This document shows positions 1 to 11,037 of a stretch of DNA of 64,000 nt, in pieces. The translations under genes and the position numbers were made by a program. Origin of the DNA: Metallyticus violacea (Eukaryota > Arthropoda > Insecta > Mantodea > Metallyticidae); the NCBI GenBank assembly GCA_030762175.1, contig CM060833.1:169832501-169896500 (forward strand). Direction: 5' to 3'. Numbering within the stretch: the first letter of the stretch is position 1; the number at the start of each line of letters is the position of its first letter. Below the pieces are notes generated by a model. The model was not told the DNA's origin, searched no databases, and saw only the letters and a list, made by a program, of their open reading frames with translations.

Positions 1-1760
1 GTCAGGGAATTTTGGCATTCCTATACCAGTTTTGATTTTACCTGGTCAGAAAGAAGTACTTTTAAAGCACTTTGACTATATGTGAAAATGAGAATTTGTT
101 TACTGTGGTAAACTTTCTCAAGTCCTATAAAAGCATAGTTCAGGATAGCAAAAACTTCTGTCTGAAAAACTATGCAACATTTCCCAAGACTTATATTGAT
201 ATTTGTCCTTGGAAATACGCCATATATGCCTGGGTGGCTGAATTGTGTTCGTATGGCGTCCATTGGTGAACTACATAAGTTGGTTACACCCTTTTTTCAA
301 GTGTAATTCCTTCCATCCAGTCTTCTCAAGATCCAAGAGTTATCTTAAATGGAGAGGGAGAACAAACTGGGTATTCATTAGGTCAGAACTGATGCTCAGT
401 ACTGGAATATTCAGGAAATTTAGAATGGAGATGTGTCCAGTTTTATTGTACATCTGCTTCTCCAACTTTTTTTTTTTTGAATGGTGTTTAATGCCCATTT
501 TTACTGCCAAGACACCACAGGCCTTGGACATTGATGATACACGAGAGATGAAATGGTAAATTGGGAAATGATTTCTTTCCTTTTTTTTTGTTGTTCTTAT
601 TTTTTTTTTGTAAAGGAAGGAAGCATTCCAGGCCTAAGTTTAGGGTATCTCCCTAGCATTTGCCATTTATGAGGGCTGAGGAAAACCTGGAAAAAACCTA
701 AGTCAGGGAGGACGGTCTTGGCGGCATTGAAATCCCAGACCTCCCGCTCAAGAGTCTGCTCCTTAACAACCTCGGCCACGTGTGACAGTTTCTCCAACTT
801 CATGTCTGCACCAAGTGGTATGCAGTAAGCCTAGTTTCCGCTTGTAAATAGGTGTCCATGGGAAGAAGACCTGGTAAAGGCTCTAGTGCAATGATTAAAG
901 TAGTTATTTAGGCACCTGTGTCTAAAGACCCCTTTATCACAGATATAGCTTGGTAAATTTACCTGCTATAGCAGTTTGTAATGCTTTCTACCATCAGATA
1001 ATGGCACCAAAAGATATCTGATACCTGACCATTGCAAGATATATTATCTATATGACCATTCCAGCTCGGATTCTTATCCAATGTAAGACTTAGATATTTA
1101 ATTGACTCAGAATATTCCAGGATTGCAAATCCTAGTTTTAAATTTCCTAGGCCTTTAAAATCCCTCCTGTTAGTAAATTAAACAACTGTTTTCTAGAATT
1201 AATAGGTAGACCCTCCTGCATGCACCAGCTATGAATTTTTCTTAGCCTGCACTTCATCATGTCTGAGACAGTATTGGGAAATTTCCCAAAAATAAACAGC
1301 GCTATGTTATCCACATAGCCTTGTAAGTAATAGCCCTCCTAGGTCATTTCTTTTAGTAGATCGTCCACCATGAGACTCCAGATTAAAGGGGAGAAAACTC
1401 CCCACTGTGGGCAACATCTTGTGATGATCCCTTTCATTTCTCAATAAGGCCAGCAGTAATATTTCTGTTCCTGAGCGTGGAATTTATCCAATTGTACAGA
1501 TTGTCATTAACTCCATGTTTCTGTGCAGCCAAAACCATAGATGTCAGAGGCATCATCAAAAGCAACCTCTATATCTAGAAAGGCCTATTAAGTCTATTTC
1601 CTTCCTAGCCATTGTTCATTTTTGGGATTATGCTGGAAAATCTAACATACTTCTCCACAGTTTCTTTAAAAACATAGTGGCAGTTCTGTTTTGTACCATT
1701 GTCACTATACATGCTGCACTTTCCATGCTCCAGAACAAAATGCCTTCTACTGTATAGTTG
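1..1760 (-). mobile_element. Decayed I-group non-LTR retrotransposon (RT and RNase H)
   Basis: On the minus strand, 1760 to about 820 shows reverse-transcriptase pieces in shifting frames, including a remnant of the catalytic (F/Y)xDD box near 1320 and a downstream S-I-K-Y-L-S-L-T-L-D-K motif near 1070. From 263 to 21 it reads G-I-Y-G-V-F-P-R-T, S-L-G-K-C-C-I-V-F-Q-T-E-V-F-A-I-L and a short downstream S-Q-S-A-L-K, which are RNase H motifs. Stops and frameshifts are frequent. The SINE at 469-789 interrupts it. It continues beyond base 1. Confidence 0.75.
469..789 (-). mobile_element. tRNA-derived SINE, family 1, with TSD
   Basis: On the minus strand the element opens with a tRNA Leu/Ser-like head (GTGGCCGAGG near 780, then a B-box-like segment near 730), followed by a unique body and a T run at 469-478, which is a minus-strand poly-A tail. 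TTCTCCAACTT occurs at 458-468 and 790-800, an 11 bp TSD. A second full copy lies at 56417-56693 and degraded ones at 13908-14085 and 31120-31215. Confidence 0.85.
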
Positions 1761-2404
1761 TCATTTTCACAATTAATTCTATGCTACTATCTAGTGCATT
1801 GTAAGGAAGTCTTCATGTGTATTTCATTAGAGAATTTCTGTTTTGTGCCATATTCAGAATGGTCAATTTCAGTACATAGTTTGCAAGTTGCTAACTTTAA
1901 AACCTATGAATATTTGGTAATAGTTTTTTCAGATAATCATCATATAATTCTAATTCAATGCACTTCATTTCTGTTCTAAAATTTTGTTTTATCCATTAAA
2001 GAAAGATTAAAGGTTTATCAGCTTTACAGAATATCACAAATTGTCCACCTCCTCATAACTTACATTAATTTTCCTAAACTGCTTACCTTTTCAAGAGCCA
2101 AAAACCATGAAAGAAGCATGAAGACACAGATTTAAAAACATCTACTCTTTAAAAAGTAGGTTATTTCAAATTTTACAATACTGTACAAACAGAAACATTC
2201 TGAAGATCTTCCATATAATAGTAGAAGTAATTGTTATTTATATATTGCTTAATGTAAACATTGTCCTATTTGGTTTTGAACAAAGCATAAATCCAGAATA
2301 CTAGCAATTAAAGTAGATACAAGGAGATAGATGTTGATGATGCAGAGAAAACACAAACAAATTTGTTGGTTGAACCTTAGTTAAATTGCAATATTTTTTC
2401 ACAG
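1761..2404. other. Intron end, no recognisable feature
   Basis: AT-rich non-coding sequence leading to the first exon; a pyrimidine-rich stretch with ttttttcacag gives the acceptor. I see no repeat or coding similarity. Confidence 0.6.
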
Positions 2405-2589
2405 GTTTCAACTTTATCCAGAGAGCAGTCAGTGGATGTAAGAGATGCCTTTGTGAAAGGTATATATGGCCGCTTGTTTATTTTAATTGTAAATAAGATT
2501 AATAGTGCAATTTATAGGCCAAAGGGAAGTGCAAGAAGTGCTATTGGAGTACTTGATATTTTTGGATTTGAAAACTTCAACACAAATAG
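2405..2589 (+). CDS. ck: ck exon: upper 50K and switch II of the motor
   Basis: Acceptor cacag ends at 2404 and donor gtaaga starts at 2590. The frame opens V-S-T-L-S-R-E-Q and gives 61 codons plus two bases (AG of a serine finished by the next exon). It ends in DIFGFENF, the switch II/relay element (DxxGxE) that senses the ATP gamma-phosphate in all myosins. There are no stops. The preceding exon would carry the P-loop and switch I and lies before base 1. Confidence 0.95.
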
Positions 2590-5067
2590 GTAAGAGTCAC
2601 ATTTAATATAATCACAATAACTGCATATTTCTTTTGAGTCAAGCTTTTCTTCTAAAGTTGTAACTGAACAGTTTTTTCTTAAGTTTTAGTTTTTAGAAGT
2701 TCCAAATTGTGCAGGAAAGTTATGCTTTGATAACTTGATTTTTATCCTAAACTTAGGTATTCATTTTTTTACACTAAACTCCACTTACTTTCATTGATTA
2801 ACTTGATTTTTGTTTTATGGTCATGACTTCTTGATTTATATTGCCATATGCACATCTTCAGCACCATTATCCAGCCTGGACTGGACTAACTACTTTAAAA
2901 ACACAATAATTACTCAGTATTGGGTGCTATAGTTATACTGCTGAACTTGGCTCACAATGTCTTCTAATAGAAATGCAGTTTTATTATAGAATGGACTGGG
3001 TGAAAAGAGGTTGCATAACTATAGTGTATTTCATTGGTGAAATGTTACATATTTGTTAAGCTTAGTAACATACTATGCATACCTACTTATTTAAATATTT
3101 TGTACAGGCCTAAACACCCTCAAATTAGCTACTATAGGAGTAAAACCCCTAGCTATTGTGCAAATCTTAACCATATGTCTACAAACAGGAGCTCTTGTTA
3201 TCATTGCAGTTATGCAATTCAAGGAATGACTTACGCATCGTGAGAAGGAAAACAATGTTACTATAAATTTTAAAATTTAGCAGAAATTTGTATGTTATCT
3301 ACAAACTTTTTAAATATTAACACAATTTGCACTTTGAAATTATATTGAAAATTAATTTAATACCCTCAGTGGCCATCATGTAATAAATTTTAACCAAACT
3401 TTATATTTTTTCATTATTATTTCCATAAGAGAAAATGGAAGGGAAAAAATCTCACACTTCATTTAGTTTCAAGAACATCTTTTCAAGTCATATTAAACAT
3501 AATATTTTACAGAAAGCAACCAAAATGTTTTGCTTCCTAGCCAAATAACATATGAAAACAATCATAAGTGCCAAGTCTAAAGTATTGAGCCTGTATTCAC
3601 AATTAATCATAATTGAAATTATTTTTGAATTAATGGAGGTGTAATTTGGATCTAAAAGTTACATTAATTGCATTTTAAATCACAATCTATTGAATTAAAT
3701 ATGTTTTGATTTAGTATCATATAACAAATTATTTTGTTACTTATTTTATCTCATAATATGACAAACTCTCTTTGATTTCAAAGTAATTTTTATGTTATTT
3801 GATTGTTAACATAATTGCTAGATACTTCCAATCACAGTGTACAAATATCACAGGAAGTAAACTATCACGGAAAGTCATTATAAACAAAATTTTAAAGATT
3901 GATAAATTTGTCTCCAAATCTTATATTGTCAATGTTAGACTTCTTAGCATGTACTTTATTTTATTAATTATGGGAGGTCTGTGTGTCTGGTCAATGCTGA
4001 TTCTGTGAACTGTTTTGAAGGATCATCAAACTTGAATGTTAGTTTCATCATTACCTATAGCGTAATGTATAATTGCTCACTTTTCTTTTATCTTTTCAAA
4101 ATAATTGTTAATTTTCCATTTCCATCCATTTTTTTAAATTGTATGGTAAGAATCTTACATCCCAGTATTTACCTAAATTTTACATTTCCCACAGACCGAT
4201 ACATCTGTCTATATTCTCTTCTAATATAAAAATATCCAAGCAGTTGCAAGAGCCTTTTATACAGTGCCAAAAACGTTATCTGTGGGTGAAAAAAAAGAAT
4301 GTCCTCTCAGAGCAATGATACAACAGTCATAGGAACATTAGAGCTTTGTGTTGAAGCAAATAAACTGAGATGGGCAATGTGCATGTAGGTTTTTTTTTGG
4401 GGGGGGGGGATCTCTGCATCCATCTACAAAAAATGCGATTTAGTCACCTAGACTAAATTTTCAAACTTTATTTCATCTAAAAATGAAATAACCAGTAATG
4501 ATACTTCATTTGCCCCTTTTCCAGACTCAGTTTCATGTTGTATATAAATTGTTGTATTCTGAATCTAACATTGATAACACATTGTGCATAGAATAATGTT
4601 TAGTGGGAATGGTTTACTTCACTAATTTCTGATTTAGGGAGTAATCATACCTGTTGTATATCAAAGCAGAAAGACATTGCATCACCAGGATATTCCTTCA
4701 TAAGTTTGTGAAAAATCTTTGAGCAAAGTGTGTGCAGTCCCAAAGCAGACATTAACCCATTTTTTGTTGGGTGTCTATTTTAGACTTCATTTGAGAGAGC
4801 AAGCAAGCATTGGTGTTTAGTATTGTAAAACTAACGTTGAAAATGTGTGCAGCAAGTGTTCTGGAAGAGCCATTTCTTATTTGTTAAGTCTGCAGAAATA
4901 CTTGCATTACATAAGAATGTTTATATTCAATTCTTCTGGTAGATATAGCCCTTGACTTTTATTCCTGTTTTTATATGATTATCTTGCTCTTAATTTTGAA
5001 ATAAACATTGTCAACTTTTCCTTTTCTGTGGTAAACAGCAATCTTCCAAATCTCTTCTCTCAACATT
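2590..5067. other. AT-rich intron, nothing recognised
   Basis: No coding similarity in any frame. The only low-complexity feature is a T run followed by a G run near 4391-4409. Confidence 0.55.
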
Positions 5068-5076
5068 TTTACCATT

Positions 5077-5279
5077 TACTTAAATGTAAATTGGAACTTA
5101 ACAGAGTGAAGCTAATCATATTAATTGATATCATTGTATGATTCAGTTGAACTACACACTCTTAAAGCTTCACTTACTTTTCATAAATGTATGGAACCGG
5201 TTTCCAGAACATTTAGTTCCCATCTTCAGCCAGGCTAAAGTTCAAGTTCAACTGAATCATACAATGATATAAATTAATC
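5077..5279. mobile_element. Fold-back PLE-derived mini-element, family 2
   Basis: TTTACCATT is duplicated at 5068-5076 and 5280-5288 (9 bp TSD). The 203 bp between are an inverted pair: tatcattgtatgattcag near 5129 returns as ctgaatcatacaatgat near 5251. The same sequence family bounds the PLE at 26119-30715 and makes up the insert at 30137-30399. The left end extends about 55 bp beyond the right and carries the shared end box TTGGAAC...ACAGAGTGAAGC. Confidence 0.8.
5191..5234 (-). ncRNA. Hammerhead-like ribozyme core (family 2)
   Basis: Minus strand: GGCUGAAGA, an extra U, GGGAAC-UAAAU-GUUCUG as helix II (outer pair mismatched), then GGAAACCGGUUCC. The core bases C3 to A9 and G12-A13-A14 are present, stem III is the self-complementary ACCGGU, and GG/CC can close stem I around the predicted cut after GGUU. 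Hammerheads with short stem III are known from PLEs. Activity is inferred, not shown. Confidence 0.6.
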
Positions 5280-5288
5280 TTTACCATT

Positions 5289-7589
5289 CTTAACAGCTTT
5301 GGTGATATCTTTAAGTCTATTTTTTCTTATCTGTAGCATCTTTTAAAAAAATGTTAGATTGATTTTGCTTAGTTGCCACTTTCAAAATGAAAATGTTTTT
5401 CTTTTGTAGCTATACCTAGCCAGCTCTATATTATGTTATGTTTTCATGATTTAGGACATTATTTTTAATCAATTGCTAGAGTGAAAGGAAGATTTTAAAT
5501 AAGTGGCTACATGCTTTTATAACTGACTGCAAACACATATTAAATTAAAGAAAATAATATGATCCCTTTCTCCTAGAACCTGGTAGCATCTCCCCAGGTA
5601 AGTAGGCATCCATGGCAAGCAAAAGAGTGGACTAAATGCAGGCTGGAAAACCTACATTAAAATATTTTTGAACCATTTTTCTGCTGCATATAATATGATT
5701 TGATCCAATAGATGGTTTTCAACATTGAAATGAAGAAGAAGAAATGAAGAAGAAGAAGAAGAAGAAGAAGAAGAAGAAGAAGAAATGAAGGAGGAGGAGG
5801 AGGAGGAGGAGAAGAAGAAGAAGGAGGAGGAGGAGGAGGAGGAGGAGGAGGAAGAAGAAGAAGAAGAAGAAGAACTATGGAACAAAGTACAAAATTACAT
5901 GATCAGAGCGAACCACATTAAAAATCATGGCCATAAATGGGGAGAAATCATGTCATTCTCTATTTTGACTTAAATACATTCAATAAATTTGAAATTATGT
6001 GATTAATTAATGAATTTGATGTAAGCTGTCTTTTCTGTTTCTAATTTTGCATAGTCTACTGAGTTTGCAAATTTAATTATGTATCTTTTTAATTAACACA
6101 TTTTTTTGCCACTGGCCTGCTTTCTTTTTTAAAAACATATCCTAATCTTGTGCTGATATTCTACCTAAATTGATGTTTCACTTCTGTCTTCCTTAACTTT
6201 CCTGTAGCTTCTCGAATTGTGATGTAGGAATGGCCTCACATTGGAAGCATTTGTCTATTGGTTGACACATCTTCCTTCTTTATGAATATGTTAGGTAGCT
6301 GGCCTTTCTATGCATTGAGCGAAAGCAGACTCTTCCTAGCTTTCTTCTGAAGTAGATGCATTCAAGATGTTCCAATTTTGGCAGGTAATATTTGTCTTTC
6401 ATAATTATAAATTCAAGGAGCCCTCTAGCCAGGCATCCAGTGACCCAGGTGTCTAGGTATAAGCTGTAACATATTTCTTTGGATTTTAGTGGTTTTCCTA
6501 ATACAGTTTCTCTTTAGATAATTTTTAGTAATGATTTGTTAGGTGGTTTAGGAGGTATTATGTTATATATCTAAAGTGAATTTACTTTGGTAATGAATTG
6601 TATATTCATATCATTTTTTAATCAGTTTTATTATTTTATTTTTTATAGAATAAAGACAAACTATATATAGCTTATATTATTATAATCACTTTGACCAAAC
6701 TCTAATGTAATCTGATTAGCCAGACTCTTTATAAAAATTGTAAATCTTTAAATTTTTTTTTTTTTTAATTCAGACTCTTTATAATCTGTTGTAAAGGAAT
6801 TTGCTCCACATTTTTTAATGTTAATCACTTCATAATTTATTATGATCATTGCTGTTGTATGTTCAATTCATGTTATACCAAGATTTATTATGCTGCATCT
6901 TATATCACTGTTTTAGGTATTTTTAATAAATTTTATTTAAAGGATATTTCTGAATTTTTTCAAGCTATCCTGTTCTCATTTGCTAGTAAGTCACCTTCCC
7001 ATGATACCTCTCAGGGTTTAAATTCAATATGTTCCACATAGCAACATAACAAAGCTTGTTAATATCATAGGAGGATGCTATTTGAAACAAAATTAATGAA
7101 AAGAGGAAAATTTTGGGAAAAGGTAAGAAAGCAAATGTTACACACCTTGACAAACACTGCAGTTTAATTTGTCTCTTTTAATCTCAAATATGCTGCACTT
7201 ATGTAATAAACGATTCATTGTTTGGTTTCCACTTTCATAATGATACATGGGTGACATTACTTTGAAGTGATGTAAATATGTCCTGTGATTAACATGGGCC
7301 ATTACCGTTGCATGAAGTTTGAAATTAACCCAAATTTTTTAGTTTTAATGTATCCTGGGATTATACCATTAAATAGTTTTGAATCTCCACCATGAATTTA
7401 TGGACATTTAGAAGTCCAAAATTTAGCTGTTACTTGCAGAGGTTTAACTATATCAATACTGTAGTTTTTACCTATATTTTTCCATTTAAGGTTGATATTT
7501 CTATAATGCTTGATTTATTGGATATTACACACATATTTTGTTGAACCATGAACTTCTTGAGTCTCTGTAAAGGATGTCTTATTTTTCAG
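5289..7589. other. Intron with GAA/GGA microsatellite, otherwise unrecognised
   Basis: Apart from the purine tract at 5732-5873 I find no confident feature. The 6200-6480 part might be decayed retrotransposon but I could not align a motif. Pyrimidine-rich acceptor at 7575-7589. Confidence 0.5.
5732..5873 (+). repeat. (GAA)n/(GGA)n microsatellite
   Basis: About 140 bp of pure purine on the plus strand: GAA repeats, a short ATGAAG break, GGA repeats, then GAA and GGA again. It is low-complexity DNA; the poly-Glu and poly-Ser open frames through it are artefacts. Confidence 0.95.
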
Positions 7590-7800
7590 CTTTGAGCAGT
7601 TCTGTATAAACTATGCCAATGAAAATCTACAGCAGTTTTTTGTACAGCACATCTTTAAGTTAGAGCAGGAAGAATATAATCTTGAAGGTATTAATTGGCA
7701 GCATATTGAATTTGTTGATAACCAAGATGCTCTTGATCTCATTGCCATCAAGCAGCTAAACATAATGGCTCTCATAGACGAGGAATCTAAATTTCCAAAG
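7590..7800 (+). CDS. ck: ck exon: relay helix and lower 50K
   Basis: Starts with C completing the split serine, then [11 protein letters not shown], the class-wide relay helix start. It continues through [11 protein letters not shown] and ends IDEESKFPK. Acceptor ttttcag at 7583-7589, donor gtaaga at 7801. Length 211 nt, so the following exon is in phase 0. Conservation with ck is nearly complete, as expected for the communication path between nucleotide pocket and lever arm. Confidence 0.95.
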
Positions 7801-8324
7801 GTAAGAGTACAATTTTAGAATGTTCCAAAATAATGAAATAGAGAATTTTCCTTATATTTTATGTAAAAAGAGGTAAAGCTTTTAATAATTAACATTTAAT
7901 ACAATATAAAATAGCATGAACACATTCTTGCAAAATTCTATTACTATAGATACTTATTACATTTTTTAAATAAAATATCCCATTAAATACTATATTACAC
8001 ACTGCAGTATGACTTATTTAAATTCCCAGGAATCAAAGACTTCTTTCTTGTATAAGAGGACTAAATTTAAGCAGACCTTAGAAGATTCAACCAATCTCTA
8101 TGCATTTTTGATTAAGTTTTTTACTACTTCCTTTCCTTCGAATTCATTATCTATCAGATGCTAAAATAGTTCCCAGTACATCTAACAATTTTTTTTTATT
8201 GCATTCCTTTTTTCTTGTTCTTGATATCTTGAAACTAGTAAGTTTGTATAGATCTTTGCTTTGATGTGCTGAGCTGATCAACTTCTCTTTCTTTGGCTTA
8301 CTCCATTAATGTTTGATCTAGTTA
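7801..8324. other. Intron, nothing recognised
   Basis: AT-rich sequence between an exon and a PLE end fragment; no repeat or coding similarity seen. Confidence 0.5.
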
Positions 8325-8474
8325 AAATGTTAATTGGAACTTGCACAGTGAAGCCAATCATATAATTGATATTATTGTATGATTTAGTTGAGCATGCTTC
8401 ACTTACTTGTCATAATATATAAAACTGGTTTCGAGAACATTTCGTTCTCATCATCAGCTAAGCTAAAATTCAAC
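8325..8474 (-). mobile_element. PLE family 2 end fragment (target of the next insertion)
   Basis: Carries the box TTGGAACTTGCACAGTGAAGC near 8335 and a segment related to 26119-26240 and 5077-5279, ending in a ribozyme-like core. The younger PLE at 8489-11023 inserted right at its end. Confidence 0.7.
8423..8462 (-). ncRNA. Hammerhead-like ribozyme core (family 2)
   Basis: Minus strand: AG-CUGAUGA, extra U, then GAGAAC-GAAAU-GUUCUC (six Watson-Crick pairs), then GAAACCAGUU. All canonical core bases are present, but stem III ACCAGU has lost perfect self-complementarity. Confidence 0.6.
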
Positions 8475-8542
8475 TCAATTGAAAAAATATAAACAATGTA
8501 TACAGTTTTTTTCACACTAACTCCATTAACTTACATAAATTT

Positions 8543-8582
8543 GGAACATATGTTTCGGGAGCGATCCCTCCCATCTTCAGCC
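8543..8582 (-). ncRNA. Hammerhead-like ribozyme in inverted arm of PLE A
   Basis: Minus-strand copy of the motif at 10874-10913: CUGAAGA, U, GGGAG/CUCCC helix, GAAACAUAUGUUCC. Same interpretation as the plus-strand copy. Confidence 0.6.
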
Positions 8583-9044
8583 TGTTGACAAACTGTTGTT
8601 AAACGTGGCGGTTGGGTCTCTTGATGTTCTTGTGGCGGCATCTGTTGGTTCTATTAGGAATTTGCTGAGTTCATCCAATGGAGGGATATCGAAATTCATC
8701 AAATTATCCTTATTTTTTGTAATGAAAATGTTTTCCCAAGTGGAAAGTTCTATTGCATTATGAAGTTGTTTAAGTAGTTTTATCTCTGATTTAATTTCAT
8801 GATTTTTATTCCAAAAGTGCGCTGCTATTGCTGATTTATCAATTTGTTTTAAGCGAATATTTCTGAAGTGTTCTTTTTTCCGGATTCCCAAATTCCTCTT
8901 CGTTTTTCCAATGTATTTTTTGTCACACTCTGCACATTCTATTTCGTAAATACCTGACTTTTGTTCTGTTGGCATGTAGTCCTTTACTCTGCAACCTAAT
9001 AAGTTCTTTATATTAAAATTGTTCTTTGGGGCTAACATAATATA
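8577..9044 (-). pseudogene. PLE A inverted fragment: GIY-YIG endonuclease
   Basis: Minus-strand open frame of 153 codons from M-L-A-P-K-N-N-F, with S-G-I-Y-E-I-E-C-A-E-C and K-Y-I-G-K-T-K, the GIY and YIG halves of the PLE endonuclease, then histidines consistent with its C-C-H-H metal site. It is an inverted repeat of 10418-10879 with few changes and has no RT, so it is a fragment. Confidence 0.85.
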
Positions 9045-10879
9045 GCCACCAATGAACTGAAAGAAAATGAAAAATTGTTTATCAAATTGAAATATACAAA
9101 AACCTTAGAGAAAATAAAAAACCAAAATAAATTCAACAATTACATAAACATAATAAAACAACTAAAAGAAAAACCGGTAGTATTCACAAAAACAGATAAA
9201 GGCAATAAAATCGCCATATTGAACTAAGAAGACTACATAAACAGGATAGAAACCATGTTGAAAGGTCAAGATTATAAACCAATTACATAGAATCCACTAA
9301 AAACCTGCACTAAAAACTTGAATAAAACATTAGATGAAATAAAAATACTGTCCACTACCGAAAAACGAAAACTCACACATAGCAACCCAGTTTTACCTAA
9401 AATGTATGCACTTCCTAAATTACACAAAAAAGACAACAGCATGAGACCTATAATCAATAATATCAATTCACCAACATACTTGTTATCAAAAAAATTAACC
9501 GACATTTTCAAATCCTTGAAAAAATACCAAAGTTTGAGTGTCAAAAATTCACAAGATTTGGTAGAAAAAATACAAAATTACAAAATTACAGCAGAAAATA
9601 TAATGGTATCGTTTGATGTAGAAGCCTTATTCCCAAGCATACCAAAAGATACACTTATGCTAATGTTAAAGAAATGGTTAAAATCCTTAGATCTACAGAC
9701 ACAAGAAATTGAAGACTTGATAAAACTTACGAACATTTGCATTGAACAAAATTACTTCATTTTCAATAAAAAATATTACCAACAAGTCTCGGGACTAGCT
9801 ATGGGAAACCCGTTATCTCCATTTCTAGCAGATTTTTTTATGAGTTCTTTGAAATGCATATCACCAAAGCCTTCCCTCTAATCTTCAAAAAATGGTATAG
9901 ATATGTGGATGACATATTTGCAATAATTCCGAAAAAACATACAATGGATGCACTAAAACTTCTGAATTTGCAGCACAAATCTATAAATTTCACCATAGAT
10001 GAAGAAAGAAGGGGTTATCTCCCCTTCCTAGATGTAAAAATCATAAGAAATGAAAACTATCTTACATTTGGAATTCATAGAAAGGATACTCACACAGAAA
10101 ATTACATAAAAAATGACAGTTTTAACCCCATTCCACATAAATATGCAGTGTTTTATAGTTTAGCACACAGATTAGTTAACATTCCACTCACAGAAACAGA
10201 GTACAAATTGGAATACCAACAAATCATAAAGATAGGAGAAACTAATGGATACAACAAAGACACAGTAATAAAAATCATCAATAAAACCAAAAAACAAAAG
10301 GCAATAAGAGATGTTTGCACTCTTAAAAGTGCCAAAGAAAGGTACAAATTCAAAAGTTTCACATACCACCCAATTTATCACAATAAGTTCAAAAAGATAT
10401 TCAAAGAACAAGGAATTATGTTAGCCCCAAAGAACAATTTAAATATAAAGAACTTATTAGGTTGCAGAGTAAAGGACTACATGCCAACAGAACAAAAGTC
10501 AGGTATTTACGAAATAGAATGTGCAGAGTGCGACAAAAAATACATTGGAAAAACGAAGAGGAATTTGGGAATCCGGAAAAAAGAACACTTCAGAAATATT
10601 CGCTTAAAACAAATTGATAAATCAGCAATAGCAGCGCACTTTTGGAATAAAAATCATGAAATTAAATCAGAGATAAAACTACTTAAACAACTTCATAATG
10701 CAATAGAACTTTCCACTTGGGAAAACATTTTCATTACAAAAAATAAGGATAATTTGATGAATTTCGATATCCCTCCATTGGATGAACTCAGCAAATTCCT
10801 AATAGAACCAACAGATGCCGCCACAAGAACATCAAGAGACCCAACCGCCACGTTTAACAACAGTTTGTCAACAGGCTGA
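9045..10879 (+). pseudogene. PLE A reverse transcriptase-endonuclease ORF, broken
   Basis: The sense reading starts at A-T-N-E-L-K-E-N-E-K and passes F-T-K-T-D-K-G-N-K-I-A (RT start), S-F-D-V-E-A-L-F-P-S-I-P (motif A), G-L-A-M-G-N-P-L-S-P (motif B), W-Y-R-Y-V-D-D-I-F-A (motif C catalytic YVDD), L-P-F-L-D-V-K-I and the GIY...YIG endonuclease, ending in a TGA at 10877-10879. Two in-frame stops (near 9223 and 9288) and a one-base deletion near 9850 break it. The first two RT motifs and any N-terminal region are partly missing. The protein would copy element RNA and nick target DNA in the nucleus. Confidence 0.9.
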
Positions 10880-10913
10880 AGATGGGAGGGATCGCTCCCG
10901 AAACATATGTTCC
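10874..10913 (+). ncRNA. Hammerhead-like ribozyme at 3' end of PLE A ORF
   Basis: GG-CUGAAGA, extra U, GGGAG-GGAUCG-CUCCC, GAA, then self-complementary ACAUAUGU, U and CC. Core bases C3 to A9 and G12-A14 are intact; GG/CC can form the base of stem I. The ORF stop TGA overlaps C3-A6. Predicted cleavage after U at 10911. It is sense to the ck transcript. Confidence 0.65.
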
Positions 10914-11037
10914 AAATTTATGTAAGTGAATGGAGTTAGTGTGAAAAAAACTGTATACATTGTTTATATATATATATATATATACTCCATTGTGAACAGC
11001 TTCGTAAGTACACTTATTTGAGTTCAATTGAAAAAAT

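Larger units (their letters stand above)
8489..11023 (+). mobile_element. Penelope-like retroelement A, complete insertion
   Basis: TCAATTGAAAAAAT is present at 8475-8488 and 11024-11037 (14 bp TSD), so the 2535 bp between form one insertion. Structure: 8489-9044 is an inverted copy of the 3' end (minus strand), joined head-to-head at about 9044 to a sense body (9045-10879) and 3' non-coding end with a TA run at 10965-10984. Both termini are therefore 3' ends; the right one extends about 55 bp further. Full-length PLE ORFs are longer, so the body is 5' truncated. It is decayed but recent enough to read easily. Confidence 0.88.

Noticed and set aside
5652..5973. Poly-Ser and poly-Glu open frames
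   Set aside because: Both are readings of the GAA/GGA microsatellite.
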